Under the pieces are notes generated by a model that was given only the letters and a program-made list of their open reading frames with translations, was not told the DNA's origin and did no database searches. This document shows positions 29,532-38,289 of a stretch of DNA of 41,021 nucleotides, in pieces. The number at the start of each line of letters is the position of its first letter. Position 1 is the stretch's first letter. The position numbers and the translations under genes are program-made. Source of the DNA: an uncultured Anaeromyxobacter sp. Its GTDB lineage: Bacteria; Myxococcota; Myxococcia; Myxococcales; Anaeromyxobacteraceae. Location of the stretch: positions 1-41,021 of the forward strand of contig CAIQRS010000056.1 in NCBI GenBank assembly GCA_903874275.1, in the 5' to 3' direction.

Positions 29532-30051
29532 TTCCCTTCAGGATGAATTCGGCCGCCTCCTCCAGCGAGGCAACCTGGGCGTCCTGGCCGGTCGGCTTTC
29601 GCTCGTCGTACCCGTGGTCGACGAAGATCGTCCTGCATCCGGCCGCCAGGCCCGCCTCGATGTCGCGCCAGCGGTCTCCCACCATGTAACTCTCGGCCAG
29701 GTCGACGCCAAACACGCTCGCCCCTGCCAGGAGCATGCCGGGGCGCGGCTTGCGGCACTCGCACCCGTCGGCGTCGTCGTGGAAACAGACGAGGAACCGA
29801 TCGATGGGGAGCAGCAGGGCCAGCCTCTCGTGGATCTCCTCGATGGCCTCCCGCGTGGCCGTGCCGCGGGCGACGTCGGGCTGGTTGGTGACCACGATCA
29901 GGCGGAACCCCGCCGCCGACAGCGCCTCCAGCGCCCGTCCCACACCGGGAAGGATCTCGATCTCGGCCACCGTCGAGGGCGGAAATGGCTTCCCGCTTCG
30001 CACCGTCGCGCGGTTGATGACTCCGTCGCGGTCGAGGAACACGGCCCGCAC
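29506..30051 (-). CDS. gmhB: D,D-heptose bisphosphate phosphatase (GmhB-like, HAD-IIIA)
   Basis: 181 residues from GTG. The HAD nucleophile motif is FLDRDGVIN (D7, D9), motif II is VVTNQPDVARG, and the zinc loop reads CFHDDADGCECRKP, giving the C-x-H...C-x-C set typical of GmhB. The final motif is MVGDRWRDIEAG. GmhB removes the C7 phosphate from D-glycero-D-manno-heptose 1,7-bisphosphate. It lies between the isomerase and transaldolase genes, one base after the isomerase stop. Confidence 0.92.
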   Translation of the reverse strand: MRAVFLDRDGVINRATVRSGKPFPPSTVAEIEILPGVGRALEALSAAGFRLIVVTNQPDVARGTATREAIEEIHERLALLLPIDRFLVCFHDDADGCECRKPRPGMLLAGASVFGVDLAESYMVGDRWRDIEAGLAAGCRTIFVDHGYDERKPTGQDAQVASLEEAAEFILKGNAHGQAHR

Positions 30052-30052
30052 G

Positions 30053-30664
30053 CTAGCCCCCTGCCGGACCGGCGCTGGACTCCCACTTGGTCGGGTTCTG
30101 CTTCAGCCGGGGGTGCGAGACGAGCAGGTGCCAGATGACGGCCTGGAAGGCCTCTGAGTGGGGTGTCACCGTGTCGGGGTTCACCGTGGGAACCACCACG
30201 CAGGCGTCGGCGACCTGGGCCGTGTACCCGCCGTCGCGCCCCACCACCCCGGCCACCCGGGCACCCACCGATTTCGCGTACCGGAGGGCGGTCACGAGGT
30301 TGGGGCTGACGTTCCTCTCGAGGCTGCCCCCTCCGACGGAGAGCACGAAGACCGCGTCGCGGGCTGCGAGACGGCTCGTTCGCAGCCACTCCACGAAGAC
30401 GCTCGCCCACCCGTCGTCGTTGGTACGGGCCGTCAACTCGGACACGTTGTCGGTGGGGGCGTAAGACTCGATCCCGGCGATCTTCCGGAAATCGTTCACC
30501 GCGTGCGAGCAGTTCCCCGCGCTCCCGCCCACGCCCAGGAAGAAGAGGCGTCCGCCGTCCTCCCGGAGGCGCACGAGCAGGTCCGCGACCTTCTCGATGG
30601 CCACGTGATCGAGCTTCTCGATGATCTGGGAGGTTTCCCGGAGGTGCTGCCTTGCGTAGCTCAT
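30053..30664 (-). CDS. gmhA: Sedoheptulose 7-phosphate isomerase (GmhA-like SIS protein)
   Basis: 203 residues, SIS fold, with the phosphosugar loop FLGVGGSAGN (43-51), SVGGGSLERNVSPN (109-122) and a C-terminal helix with H169 and H179 (PHSEAFQAVIWHLL). GmhA converts sedoheptulose 7-phosphate to D-glycero-D-manno-heptose 7-phosphate. Compared with E. coli GmhA the HFAAE metal site appears as H54-x3-D58 (HAVND), so one acidic ligand is Asp instead of Glu; this is my own alignment by eye. ATG overlaps the guanylyltransferase stop (ATGA). Confidence 0.87.
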   Translation of the reverse strand: MSYARQHLRETSQIIEKLDHVAIEKVADLLVRLREDGGRLFFLGVGGSAGNCSHAVNDFRKIAGIESYAPTDNVSELTARTNDDGWASVFVEWLRTSRLAARDAVFVLSVGGGSLERNVSPNLVTALRYAKSVGARVAGVVGRDGGYTAQVADACVVVPTVNPDTVTPHSEAFQAVIWHLLVSHPRLKQNPTKWESSAGPAGG

Positions 30665-31365
30665 CGTGGATCCTTCGCCCGCAGGTGGTCTTCCGTCTCC
30701 CTCAGTCCCTGGTGGGATCCGATTTCGTAGAAACGCTCGTGCACCTCGTGACCCGCCAGGTCGCCGGACAGCGACAGCGCATGATACAGGTCCGACAGTT
30801 CGAACGGTGCCCTGGCGGGGCGGTGTCCGAGCAACTGGCCGGAGAGGACACCCAGGCCGTAGTCGATGTACTCCATCTCCGGGCGGTGGGTGCGCTTGTC
30901 GTACTCCAGCACCTGCCCGTCCCGGTAGACGACGTTGCTCCTGTCCCAGCGGTCACGATTGTGGAGGACGGTCATGAGTGCCGGGCGGCCCGACTTCTCG
31001 TAGCTGCGCTGGACCGCGCCGAGGTCGATGGGCAGGTAGGAGTCGCCATAGAGGACGAAGAATGGATCCCCGAGTTGCCCGAGAGCCTTCCGGAGCGCTC
31101 CCCCGGTCCCGAGCAACCGATCGCCGTCGTACGAGTACCGGGCCCGCAGTCCGAACCGAGAGCCGTCCCCGACCTCGGCCTCCACCTGCTCCCCGAGGTG
31201 GCCGAGGCAGAACGTGACGTCCCGCACGCCCCGGTCGCGGAGCAACGCCAGTTGCCAGTGGGCGAAGGGCCGGCCCGCCACCTCCACGAGGCATTTCGGA
31301 ATCGTCTCGGTGAGTGGCCGGAGCCGAGTCGCCAGCCCCCCCGCGAGGATTGCCACGCCAAGCAT
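30661..31365 (-). CDS. hddC: Heptose 1-phosphate guanylyltransferase (HddC-like nucleotidyltransferase)
   Basis: 234 residues from ATG 31363-31365, with GGAG just upstream. The nucleotidyltransferase signature LAGGLATRLRPLT and ETIPKCLVEVAGRPF opens the protein. The metal-binding YGDSYLP follows, and the remainder is a single left-handed-helix-free domain of the HddC size. It should activate heptose 1-phosphate with GTP. A general sugar-phosphate nucleotidyltransferase cannot be excluded from motifs alone; the neighbouring HddA-type kinase, GmhA and GmhB support the heptose call. Confidence 0.85.
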   Translation of the reverse strand: MLGVAILAGGLATRLRPLTETIPKCLVEVAGRPFAHWQLALLRDRGVRDVTFCLGHLGEQVEAEVGDGSRFGLRARYSYDGDRLLGTGGALRKALGQLGDPFFVLYGDSYLPIDLGAVQRSYEKSGRPALMTVLHNRDRWDRSNVVYRDGQVLEYDKRTHRPEMEYIDYGLGVLSGQLLGHRPARAPFELSDLYHALSLSGDLAGHEVHERFYEIGSHQGLRETEDHLRAKDPR

Positions 31366-31403
31366 GTCTCCAGATCCCTCCAGCGCAGGGGTCCCCTGAC
31401 CGG

Positions 31404-32387
31404 TCAAGCGGCCAGGACGATCTTCGTACCTTCGAAGTCGAACCGGAAGCGGACCTCCTCGAGCCCCGCGGACGCCATGGCGCGCCGAAGCCCGACCCGG
31501 TCCGCTGCGTAGAACATCAGGAAGCCTCCCCCTCCCGCGCCGACCAGCTTTCCTCCAACGGCCCCGCTCCGGAGCGCCAGATCGTACCAATCGTCGATCC
31601 TGGGGTTGCTCATCCCGCCGGATCGTAGCTTCTTGTGGCGCCAGTGCTCGTCCATGAGCACCCCGAAGTGGTGGGTGTTCCCTTGCTCCAGGGCCTGCTT
31701 GCACCGGTAGCCCAGCTCCTTCACGTAGTGGAGGTTCCGGAGCATTTCCGCGTCGCTCGCCCGGGTCCGCGTCTGCTGGTCCTGGAGGATGCTTCCGGCG
31801 CTCCGGGAGAAGCCCGTGAAGAAGAGCAGCAGGTTGTCCTCCAGGTCGAAGAGCGTGTCCGTCTCGATGCCGAGCGGGGCCGCGGTCACCTTGTCGTCCT
31901 TGTGGAAGGTGAAGCAGGTCACGCCCCCGACGGCTGCCGCATACTGGTCCTGCTTTCCCACCGGCTCGCCCAGCCGGTCGATCTCGATCTGGCAGGCCAG
32001 TTCGGCCAGCTCCTCCTGGTGAACGTGCCGCCTGCGATGGGCGTGGAGGCACTTGAGGAGCGCGGTGGTGAAGCTCCCGGAGGAACCGAGCCCGGTGCCG
32101 GAGGGGATGTCGGCGAGGGTCGTGATCTCCACCTGCGGAGTTCGGAAGCCCATCATCTGGATGGCCTCCCGGATGATGGGATGCCTCACCTCCGCTGCCT
32201 GGCTCACCTGCTCGAGCTGCGAGTACTTGAGGTAGATCCCCGGGGTGAAGGGGCGCATCACCGTCACGTATACGTACTTGTCGATGGCCGCCGCGATGAG
32301 AAACCCCTCGTGCTCCCGGTAGTAAGACGGAAGATCGGTCCCCCCTCCACCCAGCGTGATTCGCAGTGGGCTACGCGCGATGATCAT
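31404..32387 (-). CDS. hddA: D-glycero-alpha-D-manno-heptose 7-phosphate 1-kinase (HddA-like GHMP kinase)
   Basis: 327 residues. GHMP kinase marks: N-terminal ARSPLRITLGGGGTDLP (4-20), the ATP loop PSGTGLGSSGS (95-105), and the C-terminal KLVGAGGGGFLMFYA. The opening GGGGTDLP and the heptose context match HddA, which phosphorylates C1 of heptose 7-phosphate with alpha stereochemistry, leading to GDP- and not ADP-heptose. The start (ATG 32385-32387) overlaps the upstream oxidoreductase gene by 17 bases. Confidence 0.9.
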   Translation of the reverse strand: MIIARSPLRITLGGGGTDLPSYYREHEGFLIAAAIDKYVYVTVMRPFTPGIYLKYSQLEQVSQAAEVRHPIIREAIQMMGFRTPQVEITTLADIPSGTGLGSSGSFTTALLKCLHAHRRRHVHQEELAELACQIEIDRLGEPVGKQDQYAAAVGGVTCFTFHKDDKVTAAPLGIETDTLFDLEDNLLLFFTGFSRSAGSILQDQQTRTRASDAEMLRNLHYVKELGYRCKQALEQGNTHHFGVLMDEHWRHKKLRSGGMSNPRIDDWYDLALRSGAVGGKLVGAGGGGFLMFYAADRVGLRRAMASAGLEEVRFRFDFEGTKIVLAA

Positions 32388-33363
32388 GGCCGGCGTCCTC
32401 GTAGATCCGTTCGACGATTCGCAAGGCAGCAAGGGCGTCTTCCAGCCCCGGATCGGGCCTCCGGTCCTCCCGGATGTCCGACAGGAACTCCGCCATCTCC
32501 ACGCTCCATGAGTCATCTTCCATCGGGAACTCCCAGATCGTGGTCTCGGGAGGTCCCATCTCCGGGAGCATCCGGTAGTGGGCAAGCCGCTCCACCCCGT
32601 AGGTGCCGCCCAACCCGGAGACCTCGAGCTTCCCGTCGCGGCCGTAGATCTCCATCGAGAAGAGGTTCTTCCACTCCGTGCAGCTGACGTGGAGAGATGC
32701 CACCCGGTTCTCGTCGGTCCGCAGCAACAGGAAGGCGTTGTCGTCCACCGGCATCTTCCAGAAGTACGTGTGGGCGAAACCGGTGACGTGAGGAAAGTCA
32801 CCGAGGAACCACCGGGACAGGTCGATGAGATGGGGGCCCTGGTCGATCAGCTCACCCCCGCCTGAGAGCCGGGGGTCGGCGCGCCATTCCCTTTCGTAGC
32901 CCGGCCTGCCGCCATGGCCGTACCGGGCTCGCAGGAACATCAGGGGACCGATCGCTCCCGAGTCGACGATGCCCTTCGCCTTGCGAAGCGCGCGGTGGTA
33001 CCGGTGGTTGAACCCCACCCGCACCTTCACCCGGTGCTCCTCGGCCGCCTCCAGCAGGGGCAGGATCTCCGCTGCGCTCCGCGCTGCTGGCTTCTCCACC
33101 AGCACGTGCTTCCCCTCCGCGATCGCCGCCATGGTGACCCCGGCCAGCGCATCGTGCGTCGTGGCGACCACCACAGCGTCGACGTCGGGCGAGCGCACGA
33201 GTTCCCGCCAGTCCTCGTGGACCCGGGCCTTCCCTGCCGCCAGCGCCCGGGCCCGGGCCGGATCGAGGTCCGCGCAGCCGGCGAGCCGGCTTCCGGCCCC
33301 GAGCGTCCGGGCACGCTTCTGGCCGATCCCCCCGCACCCGATGATTCCCACGCGCAGGGTCAT
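32371..33363 (-). CDS. Gfo/Idh/MocA-family sugar oxidoreductase
   Basis: 330 residues from ATG 33361-33363. N-terminal Rossmann motif GIIGCGGIGQKRA (6-18), the family EKP motif at 90-92 (KHVLVEKPAARS), and the substrate-domain segment DQGPHLIDLSRWFLGD. The family oxidises or reduces sugars or nucleotide sugars with a tightly bound NAD(P). The target may be the heptose nucleotide or a precursor; nothing in the sequence fixes it. Overlaps the epimerase gene stop as ATGA. Confidence 0.9.
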   Translation of the reverse strand: MTLRVGIIGCGGIGQKRARTLGAGSRLAGCADLDPARARALAAGKARVHEDWRELVRSPDVDAVVVATTHDALAGVTMAAIAEGKHVLVEKPAARSAAEILPLLEAAEEHRVKVRVGFNHRYHRALRKAKGIVDSGAIGPLMFLRARYGHGGRPGYEREWRADPRLSGGGELIDQGPHLIDLSRWFLGDFPHVTGFAHTYFWKMPVDDNAFLLLRTDENRVASLHVSCTEWKNLFSMEIYGRDGKLEVSGLGGTYGVERLAHYRMLPEMGPPETTIWEFPMEDDSWSVEMAEFLSDIREDRRPDPGLEDALAALRIVERIYEDAGHDHRA

Positions 33364-34322
33364 GCGGTTCCTCGCTCCTCCAGCACCCATTCGTTCTCGC
33401 GAAGGTAGTCGACCGTCTTCACGACGCCTGCGCGAATTCCGTGCTTCGGGCTCCAGCCGAGGGCACGGATGCGCCTCGTATCCAGGTAGATGAAGGGATT
33501 GTCGCCGATCCAGCCCCGGTCGCCGCCCGTGTACTCGATCTTTGGGGACACTCCCATGGCCGCGCAGATCCACCCGATGGAGTCCCTCACCTCGCAGTAG
33601 CCGTCCACGCCCAGGTTGAAGAGGTTCACGTGTGCCGATGCCCGCTCCATGGCCAGCATCATCGCATCGAGGCAGTCCTGGACGTGGAGATACGACTTCC
33701 GCTGCCGTCCGTCGCCGAGGACCCTCAGCTTCGTCGGATCGGTCCGCAACTGCCGATAGAAGTCGACGACGTGGCCGTGCGTGTACCGCTCCCCCAGGAT
33801 CGAGACGAAACGGAAGATCCAGGACGTGAAGCCGAATCCCTCGCAGTAGGCAGCGATGAGCCCTTCCCCCGCCAGCTTGGACGCCCCGTAGAGCGAGGTC
33901 TGCACCGGGAACGGTCCGTCCTCCGGCGTGGGGATCACGGGCGCCTCCCCGTAGACCGATCCGGTGGAGGAGAAGGCGATGCGCTTCACTCCATTCACCC
34001 GCATCGCCTCCAGGACGTTGCAGGTGACGACGGTGTTCTGTTCCAGGTCCTTCCGAGGATGCTCCGTTCCGAACCGCACGTCAGCGTTGGCCGCCAGGTG
34101 GAACACCAGGTCCGCGCCGGCCATCGTGCCTGCGAGCCGCGCCTCGTCGAGCAAGTCTCCCTCGTGCAGGCGGAACCTGCTCGACCTCGTCGCGCCCTCC
34201 AGGAACCTTCGCTGCCCGGTCGAGAAGTTGTCGTAGCCGGCAACCTCGTGCCCATCTGCCAGCAGGCGATCCACCAGGTTGCTCCCGATGAACCCGGCGC
34301 ATCCCGTCACGAATGCTCGCAT
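33360..34322 (-). CDS. NAD-dependent nucleotide-sugar epimerase/dehydratase
   Basis: 320 residues, extended SDR. Glycine motif TGCAGFIG (6-13), HLAANADVR (75-83), SSTGSVYG (118-125) and the catalytic pair Y145/K149 (SLYGASK) are typical of the GalE/WbpP/RmlB superfamily. A C-terminal IEYTGGDRGWIGDNPF segment fits sugar-nucleotide binding. The exact reaction (4-epimerase or other) is not resolvable. The ATG 34320-34322 overlaps the methyltransferase gene by 16 bases. Confidence 0.9.
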   Translation of the reverse strand: MRAFVTGCAGFIGSNLVDRLLADGHEVAGYDNFSTGQRRFLEGATRSSRFRLHEGDLLDEARLAGTMAGADLVFHLAANADVRFGTEHPRKDLEQNTVVTCNVLEAMRVNGVKRIAFSSTGSVYGEAPVIPTPEDGPFPVQTSLYGASKLAGEGLIAAYCEGFGFTSWIFRFVSILGERYTHGHVVDFYRQLRTDPTKLRVLGDGRQRKSYLHVQDCLDAMMLAMERASAHVNLFNLGVDGYCEVRDSIGWICAAMGVSPKIEYTGGDRGWIGDNPFIYLDTRRIRALGWSPKHGIRAGVVKTVDYLRENEWVLEERGTA

Positions 34323-35275
34323 GCGCGCCCCTTCGCCGGAGCCGGTGGCTCCCCCTTGATACCGACCGCAAGCACCCGGATCCCGAACGGAAGGCGGATG
34401 CCGGAGACGTACCGGGCTTCCAGTTCCAGCGCCCACCGGACGAGCGTGCTGCCAGCCGTGCGGCCTGCGCGGGCCCCGACGACCGACGTGGACTGGCCGG
34501 GGGAGCCTCGCCTTCCCAGCCACTTGGTCAGGGCGAAGGCGGGAAACAGGAGGAAGCCGAGGTGCGACCTCCGGGCGATCCGGAAACCCGCCCCCGTCAG
34601 CTTCTCCTCCAGCTCCGATGACGCGTAGCGGCGAAAGTGGCGCAACTCGGCGTCATAAGCGTCGTACAGCGCCGGCCCAGCGGGGACCTCGAGGATCAGG
34701 GCCCCTCCGGGCTTCAGCAGGGCAAAGGCCTTCCGGAGGGCGCTTGCGTCGTCCTCGATGTGCTCCAGGACGTTGAGCATCAACAGCACGTCGATGCTCC
34801 CTTCGGGCAGCGGGCACTGCAGCAGGTCGAAGCGCATCAGAGGAACGCCCGGTAACGTCTTCGCCAGCCGCTGGAGCGGCTTCTTGACCACGTCGGCGCC
34901 CAGGACCACGGCCTCGGGGAAGGACGACACAAGCTCCCGCAGCAGGAAGCCGGAGGAGCAACCAATTTCAAGGATCACGGCACCGGCTGCAGGTCGGAGG
35001 TTTCTCACCTGTGCCAGGGCGTCGTTGCGCGATGCGATGTCGATCGGATGACTGTCCCCGACCGCCTCCTCGTGGAGATCGGTGAGGGCGTCCGACCATC
35101 CCTCGAGGTTCTCGCTGTACTCGAGAACGGCCGTCCTCGTCTCGCCGCACGCGAAGCTGCGACCGTCCCACGTCGGGGCGAGAGAGCTGCCACGGGGCGG
35201 AGGGAGCTCGAACGGTAGCCTCACATGCCCCCTCCCCGAGAATTCGCTCGACGATTCAGACCGCTCGGTCCTCAC
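34307..35275 (-). CDS. SAM-dependent methyltransferase (class I)
   Basis: 322 residues. The SAM-binding motif I is ILEIGCSSGFLL (101-112), motif II/III VLGADVV and FDLLQCPLPEGSIDVLLMLNVLEHIED, followed by ALLKPGGALILEVP, as in Methyltransf_11/23 proteins acting on sugars or lipid-linked glycans. A hydrophobic segment near 238-255 suggests membrane association. It probably adds an O-methyl group to the glycan; alternatively it acts on a small molecule. GTG start overlaps the glycosyltransferase stop (GTGA). Confidence 0.88.
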   Translation of the reverse strand: MRTERSESSSEFSGRGHVRLPFELPPPRGSSLAPTWDGRSFACGETRTAVLEYSENLEGWSDALTDLHEEAVGDSHPIDIASRNDALAQVRNLRPAAGAVILEIGCSSGFLLRELVSSFPEAVVLGADVVKKPLQRLAKTLPGVPLMRFDLLQCPLPEGSIDVLLMLNVLEHIEDDASALRKAFALLKPGGALILEVPAGPALYDAYDAELRHFRRYASSELEEKLTGAGFRIARRSHLGFLLFPAFALTKWLGRRGSPGQSTSVVGARAGRTAGSTLVRWALELEARYVSGIRLPFGIRVLAVGIKGEPPAPAKGRACEHS

Positions 35276-36282
35276 CGCTCTCGATGCGACAGGCCGTCAT
35301 GGGGAGGGCTGCGACCCTGGCCCGGAGCCTCCGGCCACGGCAGGTTCATGGTCCTGTCGATGATGTACATGGGGCGCCGCTTCACCTCGTCGTAGATGCG
35401 ACTCACGTACTCGCCCATGAGCCCCAGCGACAGGAGCTGGATCCCGGAAAAGAAGGTCACGACGAGAACCGTCGTCGACAGGCCAGGCGTCAGGTTCACT
35501 CCCACGAGCTTCTGGGCGACGTACCAGGCGCCGAGAGCGAAGCTGATTCCGGAGAAGAAGAGCCCCACCATGGACATCACCTGGAGCGGCCGGCCCCCGA
35601 AGCTGACGATCCCGTTGAAGCCGATCTTGAGGGAGCCGACGAAGCGGTTGTAGTTGCCACTTCCGGCGTGGCGCGGGTCGCGATCGTACTCGACGTGCGC
35701 CTGCGGGAACCCGACGTAGGCAACGAGCCCCCGCAGGAAGCCGTTCCCCTCCGGAAGTCTCCGGAGCTCGTCGACCACGCGCCGGGACATGATGCGGAAA
35801 TCTCCCGTGTCCCGGGGAATCTGGATGTCACCCAGGCGAGCGATGACCTTGTACCCGAGCCAGGAGACGACGCGCTTGACGAGCGTTTCACCCTGACGGG
35901 AGCGGCGCTTCGCGTACACCACGTCGAACCCTTCCGACATGCGCGCATGGAGATCCCGGATGAGCTCGGGGGGGTCCTGGAGGTCCACGTCAATGACGAC
36001 GCAGGAGGCGCCGCTGGAGATGCCGATGCCCGCCATGGTTGCGGCGGGTTGCCCGAAACGGCGGGAAAAGAGAACGAGCTTGATGCGCGGGTCCCGCTCC
36101 CCCTCCACCAAGATGACTTGCTCGGTGCGATCCGGCGAAGGGTCCAGGCAGAAGATGATCTCGTAACGAGCGGAGATCGATTCGAGAACGGGTTGGAGGC
36201 GCGCCAGGAAGGGGCGAATGCTCGCCTCCTCCCGGTACACTGGCACGACGACGGAGATGTCGATTGCCTCTTCCTTGCTCAT
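35272..36282 (-). CDS. Family 2 glycosyltransferase, polyprenyl-phosphate sugar synthase-like (GtrB/DPM1 type)
   Basis: 336 residues. GT-A fold with SVVVPVYREEASI (10-22), DVD at 98-100 in VIDVDLQDPPEL, and RDTGDFRIMSRRVVDEL. Two C-terminal membrane helices (MSMVGLFFSGISFALGAWYV and LVVTFFSGIQLLSLGLMGEY) are typical of GtrB/ArnC-like enzymes that transfer a sugar from a nucleotide to undecaprenyl phosphate. The likely product is a lipid-linked donor for the polytopic protein encoded just upstream. ATG at 36280-36282. Confidence 0.92.
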   Translation of the reverse strand: MSKEEAIDISVVVPVYREEASIRPFLARLQPVLESISARYEIIFCLDPSPDRTEQVILVEGERDPRIKLVLFSRRFGQPAATMAGIGISSGASCVVIDVDLQDPPELIRDLHARMSEGFDVVYAKRRSRQGETLVKRVVSWLGYKVIARLGDIQIPRDTGDFRIMSRRVVDELRRLPEGNGFLRGLVAYVGFPQAHVEYDRDPRHAGSGNYNRFVGSLKIGFNGIVSFGGRPLQVMSMVGLFFSGISFALGAWYVAQKLVGVNLTPGLSTTVLVVTFFSGIQLLSLGLMGEYVSRIYDEVKRRPMYIIDRTMNLPWPEAPGQGRSPPHDGLSHRER

Positions 36283-36323
36283 CGGGTCGCCGCCCCCATT
36301 GCCCTGCTCCGGGATCGAGGATG

Positions 36324-38285
36324 CTAGCGTACGGCTCGACGGGAAGCCACGATGACGGAGGGGGAACCGTCGGCGAACTGGATCCGTAGGGTGCTGTCTC
36401 CTACGTCGATCCGGGTGTCGGGCTGGAAGAACGGCTTCCCGTCCCCGAGCTTTCTCCCCTGACCGAAATAGGTGTCGCGGGGCCCCATCTGGAAGAACGG
36501 GATCCCCTGCGCATAGAGGAACACCTGGAGGTAGTTCTCGGACCACGGATTCGAGCGAGAGATCAGCACCCCCTTCGCCCGGGCAAGATGGGGCTTCAGT
36601 AGGTCTAACTCCCAGAGGAGCCGCCGCTTGAGTTGTTCGTCCTGGACGGACGGGTACGGCAATGCGTAGTGAATGCCATCCGGCGCCCGAGCCGCTTCGA
36701 TGCGCAGTGGCCCGGCACCGATCTGGACGAGGGCGAAGATGCCGACCGCAAAGTTGCCGGCAACGCCGTACCATTTCGACGCCCGGAACAGCAGCGGCAG
36801 CGTGAGCAGGGTGACGAAGACGGGAGCGGCAAAGCTGACTCCCTTCCCTGCCTGCCAGTAGAACTCACGGATCGCCAGCCAGGCCGCCGGAGCGAGAAGA
36901 GCCAGCGCACAGAGCGCGAAGACGGCGAGCCGCAGATGGATGCCGTCCCGGCCCGCCTTGAAGGGGGCGCGCCCGTCACGCCGCTGCAAACCGGCAGCGA
37001 GGGCGGCCAGCAGGCCGACGACGAGGAGACCGATCAGAAAGCGCTGCACCAGCGAGAACCAAACCTGAGCCACGGGTGCAGGCGTCACGAAGTAGAGTCC
37101 GAAGAAGGCTGCGACGAAGTCCACCGCGTTCCCGAGGGGGGCCACTCCCCAGCCGTCGCGGCCCTGGAAGAATCCCTGGAAGAAATGCCACCAGGGTACT
37201 CGTCCAAGCTGGGACTGCCCGTAGGCGAGTGCCAGCGTGCCGTCGAAGTAGAGGATCCCGCTCATCAGGCCGCCTAGCCCCAGGAGCGGAAGGAACGCGG
37301 TCGCCCATCCTCCCCGGGTGCCGCGCAGTCGCATTGCGATGACGACGAGCACGACGGGCACGAGCGTTACCAGGTGGTAGACCAGGCTCTCCGGGTAGAG
37401 GAAGAGCGAACCGGACACTGCAATTGCGATCGCGCCCGCCAATCGCAACTGGACGCGGCGATCGTAGGTCTGATTCGTCGCCGCCATGACGAGTAGCCCG
37501 AAAAGCAAGAACAGGACGGGGACGGACGAGATCTGGCTCCAGGCGTTGATGTCCAAGACGTACTGCCCCCAGAAGCCCAGGGGAAAGACCGAGGAGGCGA
37601 TCAGGAGAGCTGGGAGCCGGCCCTCCGGGAAGAGGTTCTTGAGCACGAACAGGCTCGCCGGAGCGAACTGCGCGAGGAAGAAGACGAGGAAAGAGTAGTA
37701 CGCCCCGTGCATCTCGTTGACCTCGATGCTGCCAAAGGCGGCATAGAGAAGGTGCACCGCCGGGCGGATGCCCAGGTTGTTCTGGGCGTAGGCGAGCAGC
37801 GGATTCCGCAGAAAGTCGTCCTCCGTCGCCGCCATGACGGCCTGGTACGGCTCCCGGGCGAACACCACCGCCGAGTTGAGGTAGCCGAACGTGTCCCACT
37901 GGTTTCCCTGGAACACCGTGAACTGATTTCCGCCGGTCCAGGCCGGCGCCAGCAGGACACCCGTGATCACGACTCCCCACACGGCGACGACCGCGGCGAG
38001 ACGGGCGCTCCGGGGGTCCCACGGTCCCGACCGCAGGCGGCGAAGGCCATCGAATCCGAAGACCGCGATCCCCGCCAGGGCCAGCACCAGCGCCACCGAG
38101 TAGGCCAGGAAGACCGGAACGCCATGTCGGTACGCGACGTTCACCGCCACGGCCAGGACGGACATGCCGAGGGTGGGAGCAGCCAGGATCCGCCACTGGC
38201 AGGAGGCGGGAAGGATTCGCGAGAGTGGGAGCCCGATTCCTCCACACACGATGAGCATGGCCATGAAGAGTCGGAGTCCGGGCAT
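36324..38285 (-). CDS. Large polytopic membrane protein, putative GT-C-type glycosyltransferase
   Basis: 653 residues with many membrane helices (about a dozen or more) over the first 500 and a soluble C-terminal domain of about 150 residues. A periplasmic loop after the third-fourth helix has GNQWDTFGYLNSAVV, and loops hold scattered acidic residues as in GT-C enzymes using polyprenyl-phosphate sugars. I did not recognise a named family. The pairing with a GtrB-like enzyme supports a transferase acting on the outer face of the inner membrane; an O-antigen ligase or flippase-like role is an alternative. The DNA is visibly lower in GC than the liv genes next to it, and the start lies 5 bases after the livF stop. 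Confidence 0.8.
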   Translation of the reverse strand: MPGLRLFMAMLIVCGGIGLPLSRILPASCQWRILAAPTLGMSVLAVAVNVAYRHGVPVFLAYSVALVLALAGIAVFGFDGLRRLRSGPWDPRSARLAAVVAVWGVVITGVLLAPAWTGGNQFTVFQGNQWDTFGYLNSAVVFAREPYQAVMAATEDDFLRNPLLAYAQNNLGIRPAVHLLYAAFGSIEVNEMHGAYYSFLVFFLAQFAPASLFVLKNLFPEGRLPALLIASSVFPLGFWGQYVLDINAWSQISSVPVLFLLFGLLVMAATNQTYDRRVQLRLAGAIAIAVSGSLFLYPESLVYHLVTLVPVVLVVIAMRLRGTRGGWATAFLPLLGLGGLMSGILYFDGTLALAYGQSQLGRVPWWHFFQGFFQGRDGWGVAPLGNAVDFVAAFFGLYFVTPAPVAQVWFSLVQRFLIGLLVVGLLAALAAGLQRRDGRAPFKAGRDGIHLRLAVFALCALALLAPAAWLAIREFYWQAGKGVSFAAPVFVTLLTLPLLFRASKWYGVAGNFAVGIFALVQIGAGPLRIEAARAPDGIHYALPYPSVQDEQLKRRLLWELDLLKPHLARAKGVLISRSNPWSENYLQVFLYAQGIPFFQMGPRDTYFGQGRKLGDGKPFFQPDTRIDVGDSTLRIQFADGSPSVIVASRRAVR

Positions 38286-38289
38286 CGCC

